From Harmothoe impar (taxonomy: Eukaryota > Annelida > Polychaeta > Phyllodocida > Polynoidae): a stretch of 64,000 bases of DNA. Below, piece by piece: positions 1 through 11,013 of the stretch. The first letter of the stretch is position 1. Every line of letters begins with the position of its first letter. Position numbers and translations under genes: made by a program. The notes under the pieces were generated by a model. That model did no database searches, was not told the origin of the DNA, and saw nothing but the letters and a program-made list of their open reading frames with translations. The stretch covers positions 57,395,800 through 57,459,799 of the forward strand of contig OX381714.1 in the NCBI GenBank assembly GCA_947462335.1. Direction: 5' to 3'.

Positions 1-352
1 GTACCACAGCCATTTTGTAACTTAGGCCACTCAGAAAAAAGCGGTTTCTCATCACCAAGGAAGTATGACAAGGAAGGCTTTTTTTGTACTCACGGGCTAA
101 AATGTATAGGATAATATAGATTTTTCATGACCAAAAATCTTTAGTAGTTAAGACTTTATTAATCTTTACATGGGACAAAATGTATGTTATTTCTATCCTA
201 CTGCATTAATGACAGTATCAGCTATAATTTGATACCAAATATGCCAATATTTTTATAATGTTTTTCATCAAAATTGAGCAAAGAAAACCCTGATTTTTAT
301 GGTACGTAGTGATGAGAAACGATTTTTTTTTGATTGGCCTTGATAGGTCGTA

Positions 353-590
353 CACAGAGAAAAAAAGTAGAATCACTGTGACTCCCTACTTGACTACTGA
401 GGTAGCTCTCCCCAGAACTCTGAAGTGACTCCCTAACATTAGCAGGACTCTATAATAACTCTATAATGACTCCTATTCTAAGACTCCCTAATGATCGGTA
501 GTAACTTTAGAGTCATGGGAAGAGTTACCTCAGTGATCGGGGCTGGACCCTCATTTGGGAGTTACAGTGATTCTACTTCTTCTCTTTGTG
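353..590. mobile_element. Short TIR element (MITE), TA target duplication
   Basis: Terminal inverted repeats begin CACAGAGAAAA and read inward for over 70 bases through AGTAGAATCACTGTGACTCC and further paired blocks. A TA dinucleotide flanks each end (351-352 and 591-592), as expected for Tc1/mariner-type elements. The same element sits at 26064-26282 in the right copy, so it was present before the duplication. There is no coding capacity. A relative with the same outermost bases lies at 63608-63858. Confidence 0.75.
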
Positions 591-2510
591 TAGAAGTATG
601 ATGATGTCAGACCATTGTACTTTGTCATCTTAACCTTTTCCCTAGAGTACCACATGCAATATTGGTACAAATGACATATATGTGCTGTTTACATCATCAG
701 GACCCTTACCTAGTTGTGGGAGCTAAACTGTGGGTCAGGATGGAGTGTGAATGAAACAAGGAGGGAAGGGGGAGGGGCTCCTTATAAATACAAACACTTG
801 TAGCAGCAGGTATAACTGTCAGGGTGGGATGCATGTGATGTGGCTAATGGGAACAACTCACCGGGGAGCATGGACAACATTTTTTATACTGATTTTGTGT
901 CTGGTGTGTGCGTGGTGTCTCAAAACATTACAAGGTGTACATGATTATACAGATAATAAAACAATAATCTTCATGTTAACATGGTATAATCTTAATTTAT
1001 GATCAAAGTGATTTTTCAAAGATTAAGCAAAAAACTGTGTCCACGCTCCCCTGTGGGCACTTTCGCCTATGCTGTGATTTGGTAGGCAGTGAGTAACAAC
1101 TGTTTACTAATTGCTTCAGTCATCAAGGAGAGTAGAAAAATGTCTGTAATGACGGGTGCTTTTTATATTACAGCTTACCAGGAATCATTTATGCAGTAAA
1201 TAAACTGGATTCAATATGTATTTTTTATAATTTCCTAATATGTGCATTTTAAATAAACGAGGTGGAAGCTGCAAGTTGAGGTCTAACTGTATTTTTATTA
1301 CAATGTCTTTTTACCCTCAGATACTACATACAATAAACACACATTGACAGCATGTGGGAACACAGTTAGAGAAAGCAGACAATCAAAGAAAAGAAAGGGC
1401 TTTTTCTGTAAGATGGGTCTGGCCATGGCAGATCCGAGTAGACATACTGGAAGGTGGCCAGAAGCAACAAAAACAGCAAGGCCTGTATCTTGTCTGCTTT
1501 ATTGTTGTGTTTTATTGCACCGGTCTTTGACTGCAACATCAATGTAACAGAGCATTGACAACCATGCAAATTATTTAGTCATCTATTGCTCCCGAATCTA
1601 CAGGGTTGATTCACTACAAAAGGGTTGGCATGATGGATGAATGCAATCCTGACGAGTAAACTTGCCAGGCCTGGATTTATGCATCATGATGACAAAGGAA
1701 GTAGAACGTTTAAAGCATGATCATAATGCAGCCTATATAGGGTTAATGAAAGAAAACTACCATTATGCTGCATAATTTATTGATGCAATCAAAGATGGAT
1801 CAGATTTAGCGCTTGAACCCCCATCAGTATTGCGATTGTATTTTCATGAATTCTGTCTTTAGTAGATTTCATGTGAGATACCTTAGCTCCACCTTTCTAT
1901 GTAAAGAAGTAAAGCCAACAACTGTACTGCTGGTGCACCCCTGTACCTGTTGAGTGGAGGAAATGTGGACCAAATTATTGATTTTCCCAAAAAATAATTT
2001 TACTCTTTTTAACACCCTTTTGATCCATTGCCACACAGTGTCACAATTGAGCTCAAAACCACTGTTGTATTTTATGTAGAACAAATTACCAACGCATGTG
2101 AAATGAAAGAGAAATTAATTGTGTTTTTAATTAAAGGCAGAAAATGGGTCAATAAAACTAAATCCTTCACAAAGAAATTAAAGGTAAACACTACCGTTGT
2201 CAACAAAACACCAAACACAGATTAAACATTGCATTTGTGCTACACAACTCTCCTCAATAATGTCAGTGAATTAAATATCCTATTAATTTGCACAAGAATC
2301 AAGACAGGTAGACAAGGCTGTATCTCACCAAATTTATACAAGTTGCAATTTATGACCTGTCTATGATGCAGTCTGTGACTAGCAAGCATAAATTTGATTT
2401 AGTTTTTTGAATTAAGATAAAACAAAATTGATATCATAAGGTGTTTAAAATTCATTTAGCCTTTTCCGGCCATTTCAATGTACATCTGCCCTAAATAAGC
2501 CATTTACTTT

Positions 2511-2941
2511 TGTAACGGGAAGGGGCGTTTCCGAATGCAGCCACCTCCGGCTGCTGGTCACGTGGGTGATGGTCAGTGCTGGAGACTGGAGGCAACTCCT
2601 CCAGTCCCCATTCCTGAACGACCATCCACCAAGACAACAAGGGTAAGCTTCCAGCTCCAGTTTTGATGGGTGATATCAGGGATCTTTAGATATATATTGC
2701 TGACTTGTGACCATAATTACTGTATTCATAGTTGTGTATCGTTTCTGAACAAAATATAGTTATTAATCATGTATTACTGTGTCTGGTTTTGTCTACACAT
2801 ATCTTTACTCTAGCATTGGAGATCTCATCCTCTCCAGCCTCCTGGCTGTGCTAAGTCCCTCTAAGGGAAAACTCCTGGCCATCTGATGTCTGAATTATCA
2901 TAGTATAGTACATAAATAGTTCCTAGCCCAAAACTATTTCA
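2511..2941. mobile_element. Solo LTR, 431 bp, present only in the left copy
   Basis: The insertion begins TGTAACGGGAAGG and ends CTATTTCA, so it has TG...CA termini. It is flanked by the 4-bp direct repeat CTTT (2507-2510 and 2942-2945). The right copy has the uninterrupted site (ACTTTCATGCTGG near 28188), which proves insertion after the duplication. There is no internal retrotransposon sequence, so this is a solo LTR left by LTR-LTR recombination. It is unrelated by eye to the 484-bp LTRs at 45675 and 58121. It probably belongs to a Ty3/Gypsy or similar LTR family, but the family is inferred only from termini and target size. Confidence 0.85.
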
Positions 2942-3815
2942 CTTTCATGCTGGACATTATTATTCCCTTAATATTTCTAGTGAAAAATAAACACTTTCTT
3001 GGCTAAAACTAGAAAAAAGGATAAAACTACCTTGACATTCGATATAAGATCTGAGATCCTATCTTGACAACACTTGTAACCTCTCATTTTGCAAGATAGA
3101 AGCCTTTAAGCATGACATTACTTAGAGTCTTTTCACATGGTTCAAAATGGTTATTGAGGGATATGGTAGCTAACATGGGATATGGTGTGGAGTAAGGAGG
3201 GGGAGGGGTTCTGATTGTCGCTGATGTAGCAAAAGGCATGGTTTGTACCAGCTACTGTATGGTCTGGTAAGAGGGATGACAAACTCATTGGACAGAGCAG
3301 GACCAATATCACACATCATTGTCAGACACAGACAATGTTCCACATCCACAGATGTGAATGTATGTGTGTAATCTTGGTCATGGGTCTCTGGAGTATCTCT
3401 ATGATAGCAGATAGTGTCATTGTGAATGTACAAAATGCATGTGTGTATGACAATATCTGACCAATAAAACAATCAATGTTTCCAATAGCTCTAAAGCAAT
3501 CAATGTCACTGATCAAACAATCATGCAACATAAAACTTCCTCTTTTGATACACAATTATACTTCTATATCATGCCAAAAGGCTGGTTGGAGCTGCATGCA
3601 CTTCTTGTCATCTATAATGCAGTGGGCAGGTTAGCTTTTTCACTGGGCCACCCAGAATAAATAGACTGAGGTCTACAATGGAAACCTATTGTCTTGACTG
3701 AATAGAGTGGATCTCTGTATCTATTTCATGTAATTATTGATTAGTTCCATCAAAATATACATTCAAAGATAGTTTCATGGGTCCCCAATGATAAGAGGAT
3801 TTACTATATAATATG

Positions 3816-4194
3816 CACATGGCGACGAACCTGCCAAGTCACTAGACGCCACCCACTTTACCTATAATCTTAAAAAGCCCACTTTTCCAGTAATCTTAAT
3901 CAGTTTCCAGGCCTATCCTCTAGATGGCACCACTGTAAGTTGGTAACATTGCTGGATCTATTGGGGGCTTTGCCCCCCCACACCCCCCTTTTCTTTTTCT
4001 TTATTTTCCGTTTTTCTTTTCTTTCACTGTAGCCGAACTATAATCGAACCCATTTACCTACAGACTTGAAGACTTACAGTGGTGCCATCTAGAGAAGAGA
4101 GGGGCAATCATCAATATTACTGGAAAAATGGGTTTTTAAGATTACAGGTAGAATGGGTGGCGTCTAGTGACTTGGCAGGTTCGTCCCTTGTTGC
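3816..4194. mobile_element. Nonautonomous element with about 120-bp TIRs
   Basis: Left arm GGCGACGAACCTGCCAAGTC and onward is mirrored by GACTTGGCAGGTTCGTCCC at the right end; the pairing continues inward for about 120 bases to the gene-free middle, which holds C- and T-runs. The 10-bp word ATATAATATG occurs immediately outside both ends (3806-3815 and 4195-4204) and may be a target duplication, as in Mutator-like elements. The element is also in the right copy at 29177-29535, where part of the left arm is deleted. Confidence 0.7.
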
Positions 4195-4797
4195 ATATAA
4201 TATGACTATACAAGAGCATATAAAGGATGTCCCCCAACCTAAACCCTGACCCCCGAATAAAGATTTGCTTCCTATGCCTCTGATGTCTCTTTCTGTTCTA
4301 TAACAATGCCCTCCTCTACTCTGTTCTGCTCACCCTGCCAACCATCCAAACAGGTCGCTCCAAGAACTGAGTACCTGAGGATTGCATTAAAAAAATCAGA
4401 CCTTGCAAATTGCCGCCTCAGTGGAAGAGGACTCAGGTATCATTAATAATTACAAAAAGTCCTCATCATCTTTGTTCTCTCTTACCACTACTGTCTTTCA
4501 TAAGGCTCCTATATAGCAATCCCTTTTACTGCGTATGAGGAATTGACTTCCCTAATCTTCTCATCAGGTTGCGAGGCTGGGAAAGACCATTGTAATCCTA
4601 TACACTTTGACTTAAGTAGATTTGATCATCTAGAATTACAGAGATACAAAGAATCATAGCCATATAGAATTGCATGTAAGGATTTTTTAACGCTTTCTCA
4701 GAAAGTCGAGCATCGGGAATCTGATTACTTAGAGGTTAGAACAATGAGCAGCCACTGCTGTAGCACTAAGGACACCTATACATAGACATTGTTATAA

Positions 4798-5108
4798 GGG
4801 AGTGCTCATTTCTTAACAACAGGGAGGGTGGTGGATTTGGGGGGGGGGGGAAATTTGGACCCCTTGACCGGGGGGGGGGGGTAAAAAAATCAGACCCCTC
4901 CTGGGGGGGGGCAAAAAAATTCCAACTGTTTTGAGGGGAAAAGCGCGCGCGTTACTATCCTACAAAGGGGCGCGAACGCGCGCAATTTTCGGCCTGCTGG
5001 GGGGGGGTAAAAAATTTCGACCCCTCTAGGGGGGGGGGTGAAAAAAATTTGCACGCTCCGCGCGAAATCTCACGGTCCCCCCCCTGTTGTTAAAAAATGA
5101 GCACTCCC
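4798..5108. mobile_element. G-rich MITE, TAA target duplication, left copy only
   Basis: Termini are GGGAGTGCTCATT and AATGAGCACTCCC, followed inward by a second paired block (TTAACAACAGGG / CCCTGTTGTTAA). TAA flanks both ends (4795-4797 and 5109-5111). The right copy reads straight through at about 30120 with a single TAA, so this inserted after the duplication. The inside has several runs of 8 to 13 G and the palindromic GCGCGCGC. The 3-bp TWA-type target suggests the PIF/Harbinger superfamily, which is inference. Relatives lie at 24647-24926 and 25194-25490. Confidence 0.85.
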
Positions 5109-6444
5109 TAAGTGGGGAACAATGTGAGGAAAGATGTCATGGAAAGAGGCCTACTTTGTGTGTACTGTATGCAGGACATAACCCTTGGTATGAGGAGGAG
5201 TTACAGGACTTCCAAGTTTAAAGGATGGCCGCATATTTTCTTTTTTTGTGTGATGGGAGGTACAGATATTTACATGGATTTATTATGGATTTAATGAAGA
5301 GTGCATTCTAACATGTAAAGAAGCTTAAGTGGCTTTAAATGTTTAAACAGCCAACAAAGGGTACTTGATCCTGCTGCACAAATTAGTTGTGTTTAAAGTG
5401 ACAGCTGAGACCAGCCAGCAGAGGGATAGGGTTACAGTTAATGGAAGTCACTTAAATTTCCACAGTTTTTTAAACCCTTAAAGGCCACGTGGTGATTAGC
5501 TAACTGTGTTGTTAATGGCTCCTCCATAATCGATTATTAAAAATGAATTCTCCTGGACGTTAATTCATATTTGTAAAAACTAGGCTACTGATGCATTCAA
5601 TTCTCCATAATGGCATTGGAAATTCAGATGAATGTCTCATTAGTGACACAAGTATTGGGTCAGAGAAGCTTTCTCATTGGCTGCCAGGAATCTATAGTAT
5701 AGAATATGGTCACAGTGAGGTAGTCACCCAACACTTCCTATATCCAATAATGCAGCCCTGGCAAGTAACTCACCAGTGCTACATCCATGCATCCGGATGA
5801 ACCAAGGGCAGTATATTAACACACGAAATTGCCAAGCTACCCATCTCTCATCTCTTCAACACCGATATCACGTGTGACTTTTCCCATGCAGATCCTTTTC
5901 CCAATTGCCAATATTAGCCTCACTTCTACTCCATCTAAAATCTCTGTCTGCTGCACCAGTAGCTCTCCTCAGTTCCCGTCACACCTCACTCTCCACTTTT
6001 GCCTTTTCTACGAAGCTTTCTGTTCCTAATGTGGTGGCTTCTTTGCCTTATGAAGCCATGTTGGGGCAAAGGTGTCATACAATATCTGACACGACATGGA
6101 GACTCTTTGTCTCAGAGCTACTCCTACCCTACTGTACATTCCTACTTCAGAATCCTCATACACTACACGAGTTCTGTCGAAGTCAGAACTGCAGACTTGT
6201 TGCCTATATTCCCTTGGACACAGTCATACATAAAAATGCCTGAGGAATGTCTATAGCACAGACGACCAGTCAGAGAAATGGCAGGCATGCAAAAATGTAT
6301 AAATACGCTATTATCCTGGTCTTTCTTCCAATCATCTGATCGCTGCATCCTTAATGTTATCATTCCTTACAGGTTGATCATCTACCTCATTTCATGTGAT
6401 ACTACTTGTGGGAATTGTACCCGTAAGAAACAAGGATATGTGAC

Positions 6445-6539
6445 GGAAAACCTCCGCAGACCTGTTGAAATGGTACATAACCTCTGAGGCGCAGCCGAAG
6501 AGGTTATGTACCATGTTCTACAGGTCCAAGGAGGTTTCC
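6445..6539. repeat. Hairpin-forming inverted repeat
   Basis: Two arms of about 41 bases (beginning GGAAAACCTCCGCAGACC and ending AAGGAGGTTTCC) face each other across a short GC-rich spacer (GAGGCGCAGCCGA). The pairing is imperfect but long. It sits at the left edge of the 6438-7445 segment, which has no counterpart in the right copy. It may be the end of, or a whole, small TIR element. Confidence 0.6.
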
Positions 6540-6725
6540 TCACTTATACTCCACCTACCATCAATAGTAGAGCAAGAAAATGTTATATATCCATCACTAA
6601 ATGAGAAATTTACATGATTTTCGAAATTCCATTTCTTGAGATATTGTGGAGTTCAAACCCACACCCATCCTCATTCAGCACTGATCTCATTCATAGGCAT
6701 AATAAGTCATACAGATTATTGACTG

Positions 6726-6800
6726 GCTCGCTAGCTCAGTGTGTAACACCGCCGACTTGTAGTCTGAACATTGTGGGTTCAGGTCCTGACAGAGGCACCC
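6726..6800 (+). pseudogene. tRNA-like sequence, Thr(TGT)-like, probably SINE or pseudogene
   Basis: An A-box-like TAGCTCAGTGTG is followed by an anticodon-loop-like CTTGTAG (anticodon TGT) and a B-box-like GGGTTCAGGTCC. Acceptor and D-stem pairing are poor, so a working tRNA is unlikely. It is the first of three tRNA-like modules on the same strand within 500 bases. Confidence 0.5.
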
Positions 6801-6976
6801 TTTTACTGAGCTACCTTTTTTAACAAAGCATTTTACTAACTCCATCCAAAATGTTATATTACAATAACAATAACAAAGATGGAATAGTTCACTCAAAATA
6901 TTCTCTTGAGAAATCTCTGTGCTGGCCTGCTTTTTGGAACATAAATAAGATGTCTTCTCATGCACCTGACAGGCAG

Positions 6977-7049
6977 GCCTTGCTAGTGTAATGGTTACCA
7001 GCTCGGCCTGTGGGTCAGAAGGTGGTGCGTTCAATTCACCAAAAGGCTG
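6977..7049 (+). pseudogene. tRNA-like sequence, His(GTG)-like
   Basis: GCCTT near the start can pair with AAGGC at the end as a partial acceptor stem. It contains TAGTGTAATGGTTA (A box), a CTGTGGG loop and GCGTTCAATTCACC (B box). The anticodon stem is imperfect. It is best read as a tRNA-derived element or decayed tRNA gene. Confidence 0.5.
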
Positions 7050-7133
7050 TGACCATTTTTAGATTTGATTTCTTCATGGATAAAACATTAGTTAACAAAA
7101 CAGTAATTCATGTGATGTCCTTTACATAGGTCT

Positions 7134-7208
7134 GCCCCGATGGCTTACCTGGTAGAACAGAGGACTGCAGGCTGGAGGGTTTGTGCTCCTGGGTTCACAT
7201 CCTAATAC
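7134..7208 (+). pseudogene. tRNA-like sequence, Cys(GCA)-like
   Basis: It contains ATGGCTTACCTGGTAGAAC (A-box region), GGACTGCAGG around a GCA anticodon, and GGGTTCACATCC (B box). Extra bases between the anticodon and T arms and a mismatched acceptor argue against function. Third of the trio. Confidence 0.5.
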
Positions 7209-7260
7209 AAGCATGGTTTTAAATGAGAAATGGTTCTCATAACCTCCTGTCTGACTTGAC

Positions 7261-7324
7261 CTAGTTCATATATCCTCCTGAGGAGGTTATACACATTACC
7301 TCCTGGGGAGGTTATGTGAACTAG
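7261..7324. repeat. Inverted repeat with CCTCC/GGAGG palindromes
   Basis: CTAGTTCATAT at the left is mirrored by ATGTGAACTAG at the right, and inner segments CCTCCTGAGGAGG and CCTCCTGGGGAGG are each near-palindromic. It lies close to the right edge of the left-copy-specific segment 6438-7445. Confidence 0.55.
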
Positions 7325-7445
7325 ATCACTCGATCCAGGCTGTTCCAGGTCAGCTGGTGGTGTAAGAGAGGAGAATATGCCATATAACCTACAGTAAGAA
7401 CAATAGACCAAACACCCAGGGGGAGTATAAAAGCATATTCTAATT

Positions 7446-9116
7446 CAGTCTTACTTATGGACAGAGCCTGGGTAGAGCTGCAATTAATGTTGGTACTGAA
7501 GGGAGTGGGAGAAGTGTGTGTGCTTGTCTTGAGAAATATAAGGTACAGCACAGAGGTATAACTGTCAGGGTGGGCAGGATGCCACTTTTAATGAGGCCTA
7601 CAGGGTGTATTGCTGACTGTTCCTGTCATTAGGGAGAGTAGGCACCAGCTGCAGTGTGTATAAGATGCCATGTGATTTTTGTTCTGTGGCTACACAATAT
7701 AGTTGCTGTATTACCAGGGATCAAGTGCACAGTCAGAACAAGGAGGTTTAACTTATAAAGCTGTACATAACATATATATTGTCAACTCAGATCTTTTTGT
7801 AAATATAAGATATGGTTTTAAAACCAACACAGCCGAAGGCTCGTCAGCAGGTCCACAGGGCCCAACCTGGTTGTTAATATAGCTTGCTTATCCTGATGAC
7901 ATGAAATGATACGTTAACAGGATACATATCACATATGCACAAATGAAATAGATACCTACTAAATGATGGATGCTCAAGCATCAAACTGTAGATGCTCATG
8001 ACAAGCATAATTACTTCTGAAGGCCACTATTAGTTTGTTGACATGGCTCAGTGACAGCACTTCAATGCCCAATTAGTTTGAGTGACATTTATAATCCTTA
8101 CTGTCAGAAATCTATCAACCAGGGCTCTGGTTGGATTGACATTTATCAAGAGAAAATTCTCAATTTTTATTGTGAAAAGATCTGTTGAAATCATTTCCTG
8201 ATTTGTTCCTTTGCAATTGTTTTCAGTTTTTTTTCATACCTCTGCTCCAATTAATGTATTTCACCTTTTTCTCTTGTGACAAATAAACACATTATCAGTA
8301 GTAGTCACCAATATCTACCTTATCATTTATTTATTTCCTTGGAGTTTCACCACTCCTTAACTCTCCCTTGACCTACCTCAATCTCCCTCTGTCACTTTCT
8401 TTGTCCTACTGCTCTTTTTTCTGTACTTGCATTGACAGTCTGCATGGCATCACTACATATGTTCAGAATCATCAGAATGTTCAATGTCTGTAGAGAACCA
8501 GGGCAGACAGCATCAAGAGTGTCATATCCCTTAGGGGCTGCACAGCTATGTCAGCCTTGTGAATGCCCCATGCCCTGACACCAGACCTTGTCACTTCATA
8601 CACAGTCCACCACCCCATCAGTATACCGTGCACATACTACTGTACATGCCCAGACTTACTATTCGGTTTTTATATATTTGTGTGGGTGGCTATCATCTGA
8701 GATAACTGTATTGTTAATTGGCCAATAGTGCTACAATGACCTATTAATATATAGATTCATACCTTAGGATGTTGGAATTGACAGTGTCAATTATTGAACA
8801 TATTACTGCTTGAAAACATATTTGGCACTTTGATAAGTAAAACATTTTGACTGTTAGAAGTATTAAAAGTAAAAATATAGCTCACGCATATATGCCCAGT
8901 GGTAAGCTGAAGGGTGCTGTTCTCCCCTTTACTGAGAATTGCTAGTGCAGCAAATGGTAGTCTATACAATATAATATTTAAAAAAATGGGGCAGCGACAT
9001 CAGCACTACAGTTTCAGCTGTTCGGACTAATATATTATTGTACGCATAGAATATCTTGGGAGAAGCTATTGTGAAAAGGATTCCAGTATTTGTAGTTAAC
9101 CTGTTAAGGGCAGCTT
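7446..9116. other. Duplicated non-coding stretch
   Basis: This matches 33343-34800 and contains no open frame worth calling, no splice-linked exons that I can support and no RNA gene. Open frames on either strand are below about 90 codons and are not conserved in frame between the copies. Confidence 0.6.
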
Positions 9117-9200
9117 CCCAGTGGGCACAAAATTCAGTTTAACGCCGAATTGATGTTGAATAAACATTGAATCAACATTGACCATTCACCATTTCATCAA
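9117..9200. mobile_element. Partial CCCAGTGGGCACA MITE
   Basis: It starts CCCAGTGGGCACAAAATTC and continues with TTGATGTTGAATAAACATTG-type repeats, matching one end of the complete 98-bp element at 58919-59016. The opposite terminus is missing. The corresponding right-copy site lacks it. Confidence 0.6.
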
Positions 9201-9865
9201 TATTGATTCAATGCACTATGTCACTTAGCTCCCTTGATGCATAAATGCAGCCAGTGTTGCATCCATGCATTAAGCTAACTCTACATGGTTGGTACACTGA
9301 ATGCAGGCTGATAGAGACTCTCCCAAGAGTCCAGCATTGCCAGACTATGGCATGAGGATCCAGCATGGCCAGACTTTCAAGCAAGTTTGCCAAGGTCCAG
9401 CCTGTTATTGAATGTCCAGCCTAGCCTGACCCTCACTAGAATGGCCCTTGACCCATCTATTATAGTCCAGCAGTGCCTGACCCTTGTATGAGAGTAGTAT
9501 TGGCGACATTGGGTGACTCTGATATTTGCCTCTGTGTAGCTTCTGGAAAGACATGAGCTGAAGGCACTATGTTATATGTTGATCAACCCTCTAAAGACAT
9601 CATAGTGCTTTAAGGTGCTATGGATTTTGTGGGCATGATAAATGGATTCAGCCCTAATGAGTAACTTGCCACTGCTGCCTTCATGCATCATGCTGACTTT
9701 AAGACACCGACATACTGTTGGCCTGACGCTTAGTTACTTGCCAGGACTGAATTGGTGTATTATGAGAACAAATGCTCCTTTAAGTCAACATGCCGTCATA
9801 AACGGCACCAATTTAAAACTTAACCCTTTAAGGGCAATATAATCCATTAATGCATCATACCCTAG

Positions 9866-10025
9866 TCATCATGATACATGAATGCAGCTCTGGCAACTAA
9901 CTTGTCAGTGCTGCATCCAAGCATCATGCCGACCTTATGTGGTTGACACACTCTCGAAGGGTTGGCATGATGCAACAATACAGCACCTGCGAGTTACTTG
10001 CTTGGGCTGCATTGGTGCATCATGG
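9866..10025. repeat. Dispersed palindromic GCATCATG repeat, paired copies
   Basis: Two facing copies of a motif reading roughly ATGAATGCAGC-CTGG-AGTAACTYGYCAG-GCTGCATTCATGCATCATG are separated by a short spacer. Similar copies occur at 5751-5795, 12769-12925, 18655-18720, 19205-19265, 24296-24355, 31243-31300, 34885-34930, 59236-59397 and 61850-62005. The motif has internal dyad symmetry. It is a dispersed family of unknown class. Confidence 0.6.
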
Positions 10026-10631
10026 CAACAATCTTTTAACAACACAGCTTGGTACACCATCAATCATCATTCCTCATACAGATCCTACATAGATGATGTA
10101 TTCCTGTATAGCGGAAAATAGCAGTTTGCTGGAGATAATCCCTCCATGGGGGCAGAGAAGATGACTTAAGTCTCCTGTCACTGAGTCCATCCATACTGAC
10201 TGTCTGCAGCCTGCCTGCCACCTTGCAGCCTCACAATCCATGCTAAACCATGTACAATGGGACTACTGTAAGTAATATATGGAGTGCCATGTGGGCAAGA
10301 AGTAACCCACGTTGTTCAATGAAAGGGTCAGATAACATGTTCCTGACCCGATCAGTTTAATTGTGTTTGTAATCAGATTGTTCTGAGGGGATAATTGAAA
10401 AAGGGAATTAACTTTATCAGTGAGTGCCGCATAAGTAAATCCAGGAATAGAGCGAATTAGGCTGATGTCAAGTAAATTCATGCGCATAAGCCGCAGTATT
10501 TACACAAGTCAGATTGCCACTGCGGCTTGTAGAATAGGCCCAGAGTCAGGGTGCAGCTTATATGCAAGTTTTTGTGACTATAGCACTGTTCTAAAGTCAC
10601 CATAATCAAATCGCCAGTGCAGCTTATAGGA

Positions 10632-10950
10632 CAGTCTTTGCATAAACTTTTTCACTATGCAGGACATTCGGTCCTGCAGTTTACCAATTTTGCAGGATCT
10701 AATTGATTTCTGCAAGACCAGATACCAAAAGCATACAATGAAGGGTAATTTAATATTTTATTGAATTAATGCTATTAGAATATATCAGTGTGTACTCTCT
10801 GACTTCATACTTCAGTTCTACTTGGAATATTTCAGTTTTGAAAAGCCTGGAATGTGCAGGACATCTGGTCTGGCAACACCAGGTATTTTGCCGGACCAGA
10901 GCCATTTTAGGTGGACATTGCCACTGTCCGGCAGGTTTTGGCAAAGACTG
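10632..10950. mobile_element. Nonautonomous TIR element, left copy only
   Basis: Perfect 10-bp termini CAGTCTTTGC and GCAAAGACTG bound a 319-bp insertion. ATAGGA occurs directly outside both ends (10626-10631 and 10951-10956). The right copy has one uninterrupted site (TTATAGGACTGGCCC near 60020). The inside carries further inverted words (ATTCGGTCCTGCAG, GGTCTGGCAACACCAG, GCCGGACCAGAGCC). The superfamily is uncertain: a 6 to 8-bp target could mean hAT-like or another group. Confidence 0.8.
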
Positions 10951-11013
10951 ATAGGATTGGCCCAATGTCGGGTTGCGGCTTATGCACAAGTTAGGCTTAT
11001 ACGCAAGAATTAC

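Noticed and set aside
5829..6256. Overlapping small frames of up to 112 codons, possibly a short host gene.
   Set aside because: The matching right-copy sequence (31336-31760) does not keep the frames open, so they are chance.
6726..7208. Three functional tRNA genes.
   Set aside because: Stem pairing is too poor in all three; tRNA-derived repeats fit better.
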